Positions 1 through 7,144 of a stretch of 17,901 nt of DNA are shown here, in pieces (the first letter of the stretch is position 1; each line of letters begins with the position of its first letter). Source of the stretch: JAFGFY01 sp964520425 (GTDB lineage: Bacteria; Desulfobacterota; DSM-4660; Desulfatiglandales; HGW-15); contig CAZFMX010000067.1 of the NCBI GenBank assembly GCA_964520425.1, positions 1 through 17,901 on the forward strand, given 5' to 3'. Made by a program: the position numbers and the translations under genes. The notes under the pieces are model-generated. The model worked only from the letters and a program-made list of their open reading frames with translations. It had not been told where the DNA came from and made no database searches.

Positions 1-95
1 ATATTAGCATATTAGAGGACTTTTGAAAACATCATTTATGACCACCCCTCAATTAGTTCTGAGACACGACACTAGCAGTAAGATGCCGGATCTTC

Positions 96-1421
96 CTATC
101 GGATGGGATAGTAGTAGTCTAGTCCCAGATGGGTAATTTGCTCTTCTCCCATGAGATAGCGCAGGGTGTTCTTCAGCTTCATCGATTGGATAAAAAGGTC
201 ATGTTCGGGATATAGATTAGCTGCGCACTGCGGACTCTTGAAATAAAAGGAGAGCCACTCCTGTATCCCGTGCATCCCGGCCCGCTGGGCCAGATCGGTA
301 AAGAGGATCAAATCCAGGACAATCGGCGCTGCTAAGATGCTGTCGCGGCAGAGGAAATCGATCTTGATCTGCATGGGGTAGCCAAGCCAGCCAAAAATAT
401 CGACACAATCCCATCCTTCCTTACTGTCCCCTCGGGGGGGGTAATAGTCGATCGCCACCTTATGGTAATAATTTCCATATAAGTCCGGATAGACTTCGGG
501 TTGTAAAATGGTGTCCAAAACAGAGAGTTTGCTTTCTTTTTTGGTCTTATAAGAGTCCTTGTCATCCAGAACCAAACCATCACGGTTGCCGAGAATATTT
601 GTGGAATACCAACCGGAGAGGCCCAGGGCCCGTGCTTTGATGCCCGGTGCAAGAATGGTCTTCATCAGGGTTTGCCCTGTCTTGAGGTCTTTACCTGCAA
701 TAGCGGTCCGGCGCTGATTGGCCAACTCAAACATGGCCGGTGTGTCAACGGTCAGGTTAGGAGCTCCATTAATGTAAGGGATTCCGCTGGTCAAGGCGAC
801 GTAGGCGTAGATCATGCTTGGAGAGATATTCGGGTCATTGTTTTCCAGTCCTTTTTCAAAATTGTCCAGCGACGCGTGTACCTCTGAAGGTTTCAAATAC
901 ACCTCGGTACTGGCACACCAGATCATGACACAATGGGACAGCTCATTTACCCGTTTGAAATCTTCAATATCACGCTTTAAGGCCTCAACAAGTTCCAGAT
1001 ATGAGGTTTGGGGCTTCACATTAGAACCATGGAGATTCTTGACATAGGCCTGATTGAAGACTGCCGGCCAGGGGCTCAAGCCCTCGAGAAAGGATTGGAC
1101 CGGATCCAGGTCTTCCCGTTTGAGAACGCCGGCCTGGATGGCAGCCTGGAAGCCATTGTCCGGAAATACATCCCATCCCCCAAAGACCAGGTCATCAAGA
1201 TTTGCCAATGGAACGAAATCCTTAATGAGTGGAATGCGATATTCAAAACGCTTGCCCAAACGAATCGTGCCCATCTGGCTTAGAGAGCCGATTGGAAGGG
1301 ACATGCCCTTTCGAACTGACTCCACTCCTGCCAGAAAAGTCGTGCTTACTGCTCCACCTATGCCTGGAATAAGTACGCCCAATTTGCCATCCGGTTTCCG
1401 AATCTCATCTTTCGTTTTCAT
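96..1421 (-). CDS. ino1: myo-inositol-1-phosphate synthase
   Basis: Converts D-glucose 6-phosphate to 1D-myo-inositol 3-phosphate with NAD, in the cytoplasm; this is the entry step to inositol lipids and solutes. The N-terminus has a Rossmann dinucleotide site (GVLIPGIGGA, residues 14-23). The middle carries NGAPNLTVDTPA and GKDLKTGQTLMKT, and farther on come LSGWYSTNILGNRDG and KIDFLCRDSILAAP, all typical of bacterial MIPS. The frame stays open upstream to 1502, but the ATG at 1421 has GAGGA a few bases before it and puts the nucleotide-binding fold near the N-terminus, giving 441 residues. It is divergent from the CDP-alcohol phosphatidyltransferase at 1689, which suggests the product feeds phospholipid headgroup synthesis. 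Family assignment is firm; the pathway end product is inferred. Confidence 0.93.
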   Translation of the reverse strand: MKTKDEIRKPDGKLGVLIPGIGGAVSTTFLAGVESVRKGMSLPIGSLSQMGTIRLGKRFEYRIPLIKDFVPLANLDDLVFGGWDVFPDNGFQAAIQAGVLKREDLDPVQSFLEGLSPWPAVFNQAYVKNLHGSNVKPQTSYLELVEALKRDIEDFKRVNELSHCVMIWCASTEVYLKPSEVHASLDNFEKGLENNDPNISPSMIYAYVALTSGIPYINGAPNLTVDTPAMFELANQRRTAIAGKDLKTGQTLMKTILAPGIKARALGLSGWYSTNILGNRDGLVLDDKDSYKTKKESKLSVLDTILQPEVYPDLYGNYYHKVAIDYYPPRGDSKEGWDCVDIFGWLGYPMQIKIDFLCRDSILAAPIVLDLILFTDLAQRAGMHGIQEWLSFYFKSPQCAANLYPEHDLFIQSMKLKNTLRYLMGEEQITHLGLDYYYPIR

Positions 1422-1564
1422 TGTGTCCTCGCATTTTGAACAGAGTCTATTGAGTGCTATCCGTCGTCCACGGCAAGAATTAGAAGGGGTTGGCCGTCCC
1501 AAAGAAGCCGGGAGAGGACATCCATCGATATAGCTTTCCCAATCGTCTATTTTGGAGACTCATT

Positions 1565-1570
1565 TGTCAA
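1565..1570 (-). promoter_or_regulatory. possible -35 box for ino1
   Basis: The minus strand reads TTGACA here, a perfect -35 hexamer pointing to ino1. No good -10 lies at 16-18 nt; the closest is a poor GACGAT at 17 nt. It is roughly a mirror of the TTGACA on the plus strand at 1615-1620, so the two divergent genes may share a control region. Confidence 0.3.
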
Positions 1571-1614
1571 GAGGTCTTTGGTTGTTATCCAGAGCGATCC
1601 TCTGAGAGGTTATT

Positions 1615-1643
1615 TTGACAAGAGATAATGCCTTTGATATCTT
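1615..1643 (+). promoter_or_regulatory. sigma70-type promoter for the CDP-alcohol phosphatidyltransferase operon
   Basis: TTGACA (1615-1620), a 17-nt spacer and TATCTT (1638-1643) form a good housekeeping promoter. It would start transcription near 1650, about 40 nt before the ATG at 1689. A short palindrome, CCTCTGAGAGG, lies just upstream at 1599-1609 and could be an operator. Confidence 0.6.
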
Positions 1644-1688
1644 ACTTATCCGCACAAAGCCGTATTTTGGAGGTGACATAAAAAAGGG

Positions 1689-2369
1689 ATGCAAATGGCT
1701 AGAATTGTCTTCTTGAGTGAAAAAAACAGAGTAAGGTATCTCAGAATCATTACACCTATCACTAAGGTCCTGTCCCGATTGGGTGTCCATCCCAATATTC
1801 TTTCCCTTGCTGGTCTCATCTTCAGCATAGCGGCGGGGTTTGCTTTCAGTACGGGGGCCTTCTTCTGGGGAGCTTGGATCGTTATCCTGGCCGGGACCTG
1901 CGATACCATGGATGGAGAGATCGCCAGGCGAAACGGGAAAAACAACCGGTTTGGGGCCTTTTTTGACAGTACCCTGGATAGATACAGTGACGCGTTCATC
2001 CTTTTAGGGGTGGGCTGGTATTTTGCGGGAGGCCCCGTCCTTTTCGGGGCTGAAGGTGAAGGCGGGGTCGGAGTTCAGAGTTGGTGGGCAGTGGTCTTTG
2101 TCATAGCAGCTTTAGCGGGCTCCTTCATGGTCAGCTATACTAGGTCTAGAGCAGAAGCCCTTGGATTTGAATGCAAAATCGGGCTTATGCAGCGGCCGGA
2201 AAGGATAACCCTCTTGATCATGGGGTCTTTTCTCGGTTCCATTCCGGTGGTTGGGCTCGGCCTTCTCAAGGCTACGCTCCTTGTCCTGGCTGTATCGAGC
2301 CATATCACCGCCATTCACAGGATGATCCACGTGAGGAATCAGTTTCTAACGGAGAAACAAGACCCATGA
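1689..2369 (+). CDS. CDP-alcohol phosphatidyltransferase, PIP-synthase-like
   Basis: Integral membrane enzyme that moves a phosphatidyl group from a CDP-lipid to an alcohol or sugar phosphate. The family motif D-x2-D-G-x2-A-R-x8-G-x3-D-x3-D is complete: D72, D75, G76, A79, R80, G89, D93, D97. Several hydrophobic segments follow, and a YTRSRAEALG stretch resembles prokaryotic phosphatidyl- and archaetidylinositol-phosphate synthases. Its divergent partner makes inositol phosphate, so inositol 1-phosphate is the likely acceptor; this is inference. The 226-residue length fits the family. GGAGG sits 14 nt upstream of the ATG at 1689, with AAGGG adjoining it; ATG 1695 is an alternative start. The stop overlaps the Nudix gene start (ATGA), indicating translational coupling. 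Other CDP-alcohol transferases, such as a PgsA-like enzyme, cannot be excluded. Confidence 0.85.
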   Translation: MQMARIVFLSEKNRVRYLRIITPITKVLSRLGVHPNILSLAGLIFSIAAGFAFSTGAFFWGAWIVILAGTCDTMDGEIARRNGKNNRFGAFFDSTLDRYSDAFILLGVGWYFAGGPVLFGAEGEGGVGVQSWWAVVFVIAALAGSFMVSYTRSRAEALGFECKIGLMQRPERITLLIMGSFLGSIPVVGLGLLKATLLVLAVSSHITAIHRMIHVRNQFLTEKQDP

Positions 2370-2827
2370 AGGATCGACTTGTCTGCCCACACTGCGGCGG
2401 GATGGTGGAAAGATATCGAAACCCCTTTCCCACTGTGGATATTATTATAGAGGTTAAGGGAGGAATTGTCCTCATTCGAAGGAAGAATCCTCCCTATGGC
2501 TGGGCTATCCCCGGTGGGTTCGTCGACTATGGGGAGACTCTGGAGGAGGCGGCCGTCAGAGAGGCCAAAGAAGAGACGAATCTGGACGTTGAACTTGTCT
2601 CTCAACTCGGGGCCTATTCCAAACCTGATCGGGACCCGAGGCAACACAGCATTAGTTTTGTCTTTATTGCCAGGTCCAAAGGCGCTCCCGAGCCCTCGGA
2701 TGACGCCTTGGATGCCGGAGTTTTTAATATGACCTCACTTCCGGAAACCATGGCCTTTGATCACAAAGAGATTCTGAGGGATTATTTTGAGGGTGTTGTT
2801 CCTTCAAGAAAGTTGATAATTGATTGA
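2366..2827 (+). CDS. Nudix hydrolase
   Basis: Predicted pyrophosphohydrolase acting on a nucleoside diphosphate linked to another moiety, metal dependent and cytoplasmic. The Nudix box is at residues 51-73: G51, E57, R65-E66, E69-E70 and L73 are present, while the usual Gly before the last hydrophobic residue is N72. A CPHC motif near residues 7-10 is half of a zinc ribbon, as seen in some ADP-ribose or NADH pyrophosphatase-like proteins. The protein has 153 residues, usual for a single-domain Nudix enzyme. The ATG at 2366 overlaps the end of the upstream transferase by four bases, so the two are co-translated; a longer open frame starting inside that gene is not needed. Substrate unknown; clean-up of a CDP- or ADP-linked compound is a guess from context. 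Confidence 0.88.
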   Translation: MKDRLVCPHCGGMVERYRNPFPTVDIIIEVKGGIVLIRRKNPPYGWAIPGGFVDYGETLEEAAVREAKEETNLDVELVSQLGAYSKPDRDPRQHSISFVFIARSKGAPEPSDDALDAGVFNMTSLPETMAFDHKEILRDYFEGVVPSRKLIID

Positions 2828-2872
2828 AATAATGCTATATTTCAGGATTCATTGGGATTATTCACATCCGCC

Positions 2873-2901
2873 AAAGAACTTGATCATACAGGGAGTTCTT
2901 T
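2873..2901 (+). terminator. weak hairpin after the Nudix gene
   Basis: AAAGAACT (2873-2880) and AGTTCTTT (2894-2901) form a perfect 8-bp stem with a 13-nt loop, followed by TCTCAT. The stem is AT-rich and the T-run is short, so this is at best a weak terminator. A GC hairpin, GCGCC/GGCGC with loop GATG, follows at 2911-2924. Confidence 0.3.
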
Positions 2902-2972
2902 TCTCATAGAGCGCCGATGGGCGCGTTTGAAAAAGTCATGCCTTGGGCGTGATTTTTTGGAGGGTAACCTTC

Positions 2973-4835
2973 ATGGCAAAACCAGGCCTCGAAGAGATCT
3001 TTAAAAAGAGGACACGGCATCCATTTCGACCCAGGGCATCTGATATCATTAACAAGCTGTTTCCGGATTTTAAGGAATTCAGGAACACAGGCGTTTCTCT
3101 TAAGGCAGGAACTTGTCAATTCCAGAACAAAATGCTCTATGTCATCGGTCAGCAGAAACCGAAACCCGCAGATCTCAGGAGTAGTGAAGACCTGAAAAGG
3201 CTGGATTACGGTATGTTGACCTCAGATGATCACGCTCGAGTCCTCAACATTCTGGAAAATGCGGAAAAATCAGATCCGGAAAATACCCTTATCTTCTGTA
3301 TTGTGGACACCTACGGGGCGGATATCTCCATGTATTCCGCCCAGCGTTTTCAGGCCTTTTTCATATCACATCTTATTCGAAAGTTCCTCACCATTCCTAT
3401 TAGGACCATATCCCTGGTTTTGGGAGAAGGAGGTAGCGGTGGCGCCCTCGCCCTGCAGGTCACTGACGTCAGGGGGCAGGTGGATGATGCCCTTTATGCC
3501 ACAGCCCCGCCTGAGAGCATGGCTTCCATTGTTTTCAGGGATTCCACACGCATTGGTGATGCCCTCTCCATCCTAAAACCCACGGCAAGAGACCTAAAGC
3601 GCCTGGGGGTCATTGACCGTATTGTCCCCTCTCCTGAAGATGTGACCAATTGTCAGGAACTCGCGGATAATATTCAGAAGTTCTTAATCAAATCTATCAG
3701 AGATCTCTCTCACTCGCGGATTAGAAAACTGATCAAAAAGAGGGATATCAGGGCCAAACAATATGGTCTTTCAAAGGAGAGTGGGAAGTTTTTCGATTTC
3801 AAGCGCTATATCGAGAAACCAATTAAGAAGGCCTTTCGAAAACCCCCTCCTGGGATCAAGATCGTCAACTACTCCAGCCTGATTGAAGTCAGCGATGATT
3901 ACGGCAGGGTCATGGAACAGGAAACTACCAAAGAGTATATTGAATGCGGCGCCATACATGGACAAGAGAAAAGGGTAAAAGGATGTGGCAGACTCATTCC
4001 TTTGGAGGACTTTCTCAGCCATTTTCATGTCTGCCCAGAATGTGGACATTCTTATACGCTGGGTGCCGAAGGGTGGATAGATTGTCTGGCTGACACAGGG
4101 AGTTTTCATGAACTCTACCGGAATCTGACCGTCGATCAATTGTTGGAAGGGGAAGCCATCACCGATTACTACCGAGACTTTCTTGCAAAGCAGGAGGGCC
4201 GATCTCATTTCAAAGAATCCCTGGTCGTAGGGAGTGTCAGAGTCCATCATTTTCAGGTGGTTCTGGCTGTAAGCGAGTTCTATTTTGCGGGTGGCTCGAT
4301 GGGGGTGGTCTTCGGAGAGAAGTTCAGGAGGGCTGTAGACTATGCCATTCAGGAGAACCTCCCATTTGTGAGTCTGTGTTGCTCAGGCGGGGCCAGACTC
4401 TATGAGGGGATATCGGCCCTGATGCAGATGGTCAAGACCATAGAATCAGTCAACCGTTTGAAAAGACATGGCCTTCCCTATATTTCCATTCTAGCGGACC
4501 CTGCCACGGGCGGGGCGATTGCCAGCTATGCCGCCTTAGGCGACATCATCATGGCCGAACCCGATGCACTCATTATATTTGCCGGTCCCAGGGTGATGAA
4601 AGCGAAGGGTTTTGAAGTCGACGAGAGGCTGGTTCGCTCAGGATCTCTGCACCAGATATCGAGTGATATATATAACCACTTGGGTTATTACCATGATCTA
4701 CGAGGCATTCAAGAAATTTGTGAAAGAAAGAATATGAAGTTTTCCATCGCCAAATATCTGGAGCTATATACACGAACCAATCATCGACCAAGAAGAGCCT
4801 CTAAGAAGAGAGGGAGTAAGACTCTGATGTTATAA
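2973..4835 (+). CDS. fused acetyl/acyl-CoA carboxylase carboxyltransferase (AccA-AccD order)
   Basis: Predicted to transfer carboxyl from carboxybiotin to an acyl-CoA, most likely acetyl-CoA to give malonyl-CoA. Residues 1 to about 300 are AccA-like, with GEGGSGGALAL from residue 151 and RLGVIDRIVPSP. Residues from about 320 are AccD-like: FAGGSMG at 438-444, SGGAR at 471-475, LPYISILADPATGG and IIFAGPRV. The AccD zinc finger is altered: C338, C354 and C357 keep canonical spacing, but the first position (335) is Val, with another Cys at 325. The length of 620 residues equals the two E. coli subunits combined. ATG 2973 is chosen because GGAGGG lies 8 nt upstream; a TTG at 2943 lacks such a site. 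No biotin carboxylase or carrier gene is nearby. A different acyl-CoA substrate is possible. Confidence 0.87.
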   Translation: MAKPGLEEIFKKRTRHPFRPRASDIINKLFPDFKEFRNTGVSLKAGTCQFQNKMLYVIGQQKPKPADLRSSEDLKRLDYGMLTSDDHARVLNILENAEKSDPENTLIFCIVDTYGADISMYSAQRFQAFFISHLIRKFLTIPIRTISLVLGEGGSGGALALQVTDVRGQVDDALYATAPPESMASIVFRDSTRIGDALSILKPTARDLKRLGVIDRIVPSPEDVTNCQELADNIQKFLIKSIRDLSHSRIRKLIKKRDIRAKQYGLSKESGKFFDFKRYIEKPIKKAFRKPPPGIKIVNYSSLIEVSDDYGRVMEQETTKEYIECGAIHGQEKRVKGCGRLIPLEDFLSHFHVCPECGHSYTLGAEGWIDCLADTGSFHELYRNLTVDQLLEGEAITDYYRDFLAKQEGRSHFKESLVVGSVRVHHFQVVLAVSEFYFAGGSMGVVFGEKFRRAVDYAIQENLPFVSLCCSGGARLYEGISALMQMVKTIESVNRLKRHGLPYISILADPATGGAIASYAALGDIIMAEPDALIIFAGPRVMKAKGFEVDERLVRSGSLHQISSDIYNHLGYYHDLRGIQEICERKNMKFSIAKYLELYTRTNHRPRRASKKRGSKTLML

Positions 4836-4838
4836 GAC

Positions 4839-5002
4839 GAGATCTTTGAAAAACACCCCCTCTTGCCCAATCTCGGCGTCAGACTCAAATTCTAATCCTC
4901 GAAATACTTAACGTATTCCTGACGGTTCCGATGGTGATCGGGAGGGTTAGAATTCTCGCCTTCCTTGACCTTGAATAAAATTGAGTGTTTTTCAAAGGTC
5001 TC
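4839..5002. repeat. MITE-like palindromic element, copy 1
   Basis: Terminal inverted repeats of 18 nt (4839-4856 and 4985-5002) match at 17 of 18 positions around a CTTTGAAAAAC core. Inside, 4888-4900 pairs with 4942-4954 (12 of 13), enclosing two hairpins: AATAC/GTATT (4903-4917) and CCGAT/ATCGG (4928-4941). The same layout recurs at 8641-8859. It starts three bases after the accA-accD stop and lies between convergent genes, so it could also act as a transcription barrier. No ORF inside looks real. Confidence 0.8.
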
Positions 5003-5120
5003 AAGATATAATCCTTTTATCATCATATCATCTTGAACTGGGGAATACCCATCCTTCTTGTGATTGGTATAAAGAAAAACAGCCTAATAATGGAGTTGCA
5101 TTCTCCTTGGAGGTCCCTTC

Positions 5121-5387
5121 CTATTTGGAAAAACGGTCCAGGAGCTCTCTCAGACCGGGGCGAAGATAGACCTGCGTGAGATCGAAACGGTTTACGGCTT
5201 TGGCCAGAGTTTCGATCTGGTCTTCCTTGGTGGCTATGGAGTTGAGAATAACGAGATATTCACCTTTTAGCTGGCAAAGACCCCCCGGAGAGAAGGAGCC
5301 TGCTTTTTGAATGGGTTCAGATCGGACTTCTATTCCTAGGGAGTGTGCCAATTCCTCGAGCTGAGTAAGAAGGGTGTTTTCATCCAA
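5121..5387 (-). CDS. conserved-looking small protein of unknown function
   Basis: An 88-residue soluble, acidic protein with no signal peptide or membrane segment. It has a GGLCQLKGEYLVILNS core that reads like a beta hairpin, flanked by helices, and a helical C-terminus (LRPGLRELLDRF). I recognise it only as resembling uncharacterised deltaproteobacterial proteins. The start is TTG at 5387: a TGA lies two codons upstream in frame, no other Met codon exists in the frame, and GGGAGA is about 9 nt upstream. An ATG at 5383 is in another frame. It lies 63 nt downstream of malate dehydrogenase on the same strand, so the two are probably co-transcribed. Confidence 0.7.
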   Translation of the reverse strand: MDENTLLTQLEELAHSLGIEVRSEPIQKAGSFSPGGLCQLKGEYLVILNSIATKEDQIETLAKAVNRFDLTQVYLRPGLRELLDRFSK

Positions 5388-5450
5388 GCTTCAGGTTCTC
5401 CCGGAACAATTCAGAATTTCTTTCTAGTGTCATCGCCATGAGTGATCCAA

Positions 5451-6386
5451 TCATCCCACCCTTTTCATATCGTCTACGACACCCTGGACCGCAGCAGCCG
5501 AACGATGGAGAGCTTTCATTTCTTCATCGGTGAGTTTGATCTTAACGATCTCCTCGATTCCATTGGCCCCCAATTTAACGGGAACGCCCATGAAAAGATG
5601 ATTGATTCCATACTCCCCTTCCAGATAAGCTGAACAAGGAAGGATTTTCTTTTTGTCTTTTAGAATAGCTTCTGCCATCTCCACAGCGGCGGAGGCGGGC
5701 GCATAGTATGCGCTTCCTGTCTTGAGGAGTCCTACAATCTCTGCACCACCCGTTCGAGTTCTTTCTACAAGACTCTCGATCCTATCTGTAGACATCAACT
5801 CAGTTATAGGGATTCCTGAGACCGTAGAGTAGCGGGGAAGGGGAACCATGGTATCCCCATGTCCGCCGAGAACTAGGGCATGGATGTTTTCTACAGAGAC
5901 ATTCAGCTCCATAGCGATGAAAGCCCGAAGACGGGCGGAATCCAAAATACCGGCCATACCAATGATGCGATTCTTGGGGAAGCCGCTGGCATCAAAGGCA
6001 ACGTGACACATAGCGTCCAGAGGATTACTCACGATGATGAGAACAGCGTTGGGTGCCACGGAGGCAATTTCCTTACAGGAAGATGAAACAATGCCCATGT
6101 TGATGGAAAGAAGATCATCACGACTCATACCAGGCTTGCGGGGAATGCCGGCAGTCATGATGACAATATCTGAGTCTTTGGCTTCGTCATAGGTAGCCGT
6201 ATGACCAGTTATCTTGCAGTCATGACTTTCAACAGGAGCTGCCTCACACAGATCAAGGGCCTTGCCCGCGGGTATTCCTTCCAAGACGTCTATCATGATC
6301 ACATCAGCCAATTCTCTCTCTATAATGCGCATTGCAGTAGTGGCGCCCACATTCCCTGCTCCAACAACCGTCACTTTCTTCCTCAT
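5451..6386 (-). CDS. mdh: malate dehydrogenase (LDH-like type)
   Basis: Interconverts malate and oxaloacetate with NAD(H) in the central carbon cycle; cytoplasmic. The Rossmann glycine motif GAGNVG is at residues 9-14, with D33 at the end of the second strand as in NAD-dependent enzymes. The substrate loop IPRKPGMSRDD has R83 and R89; Arg at the first of these sites is the mark of malate rather than lactate specificity. N121 (VSNPLD), D149/R152 (GILDSARLR) and catalytic H176 (GGHGD) are all present. The 311-residue length is typical of the LDH-like MDH group. AAGGAG sits about 7 nt before the ATG. The 88-residue gene follows on the same strand and the zinc-ribbon gene lies 286 nt upstream. 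Confidence 0.95.
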   Translation of the reverse strand: MRKKVTVVGAGNVGATTAMRIIERELADVIMIDVLEGIPAGKALDLCEAAPVESHDCKITGHTATYDEAKDSDIVIMTAGIPRKPGMSRDDLLSINMGIVSSSCKEIASVAPNAVLIIVSNPLDAMCHVAFDASGFPKNRIIGMAGILDSARLRAFIAMELNVSVENIHALVLGGHGDTMVPLPRYSTVSGIPITELMSTDRIESLVERTRTGGAEIVGLLKTGSAYYAPASAAVEMAEAILKDKKKILPCSAYLEGEYGINHLFMGVPVKLGANGIEEIVKIKLTDEEMKALHRSAAAVQGVVDDMKRVG

Positions 6387-6507
6387 GGTATTACTCCTTC
6401 AACAGAACATCAGCCTCTTCCCCTTTAATCGAGATTTTGGGGGATACTTGGTTCACAAATTATGGGATGCACCTTAACAAGAAACGTGTGAGAGGGTCAA
6501 GTAGAAA

Positions 6508-6537
6508 GGCGCATGGCACACGGCTCAAGGCACAAGG
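6508..6537 (+). repeat. short tandem heptamer array GGCNCAN
   Basis: Four 7-nt units (GGCGCAT, GGCACAC, GGCTCAA, GGCACAA) run head to tail and end in GG. The array lies upstream of mdh in a gap without another gene (6387-6672). Apart from this array and AT-rich sequence around 6590-6610, nothing else was recognised there. Such degenerate short-period arrays occur in some deltaproteobacterial intergenic regions; function unknown. Confidence 0.55.
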
Positions 6538-6672
6538 TAGAACACTTTATAAATACGACGCCTTTTTTCGTTCTCTGTATCCAGGATTGCTTAAAAACTT
6601 AATTATTATTGGCCGTCAACAAGTTTGATGGTGGATTTTTGACTACCTTGGGATTCTTTTGATTGAGAGGAA

Positions 6673-6990
6673 TCAGACGGGTTTCCCGCAGAAAGGACAG
6701 AACCGAAACTCTTGTGTCACCGGATTCCCGCAATAGGGGCAATTCAGTTTGGATTGACCCTTGGCAGCCTGATACAACGGCTCCCCCGTTTCGCGAGTCA
6801 GAACACCGCAACTTCGACACTCCAGAAAGGGCTCCCCCTTTCTTACCCGGATGATCGGCAGAAAGAAGAAGGAAAAATAGTGGTCCCTTCTTTTCAAAAC
6901 GGTCTGAAGGAGTCCGCAGGAATGACACATCCGGGGATGCTCATCAAGTATTGTGGTCTTAGGCTGGATTCCGGCGATGAAGAAGAACAT
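6673..6990 (-). CDS. zinc-ribbon protein with four CxxC pairs
   Basis: A 105-residue protein with eight cysteines in four CxxC pairs: C22/C25, C58/C61, C84/C87 and C98/C101. The last pair sits in FCPFCGKPV at the extreme C-terminus, a zinc-ribbon knuckle. Two zinc sites are likely. The opening MFFFIAGIQPKTTILDE and the FFFLPIIRVRKGEPFLEC segment resemble small uncharacterised zinc-ribbon proteins found in many bacteria; the Phe-rich stretch at 39-47 may contact a membrane or partner. The ATG at 6990 has no strong Shine-Dalgarno sequence, but the start fits the family. It is transcribed away from the HDAC-like gene at 7145 and toward mdh. Function unknown. Confidence 0.8.
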   Translation of the reverse strand: MFFFIAGIQPKTTILDEHPRMCHSCGLLQTVLKRRDHYFSFFFLPIIRVRKGEPFLECRSCGVLTRETGEPLYQAAKGQSKLNCPYCGNPVTQEFRFCPFCGKPV

Positions 6991-7144
6991 GGTCTATTCA
7001 ATCATATCTTGTCCCAAAGCGGCAAGCCAAATGTGAATCAGGTTTATGCTCAGTCAGTAGAGGATTGGGAACTTCTTGGACCCCCATTGAAACTATGGTA
7101 TGAGTGATAATAAACTTACTTAGGTCATTGCAGGAGGAAGAGAA

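Noticed and set aside
1422..1502. N-terminal extension of the inositol-phosphate synthase frame by 27 codons
   Set aside because: The extra residues do not fit the family, and the ATG at 1421 has a GAGGA ribosome site.
2917..2952. An 11-residue ORF before the carboxyltransferase gene as a leader peptide
   Set aside because: It has no good ribosome site and no run of regulatory codons or attenuator structure.
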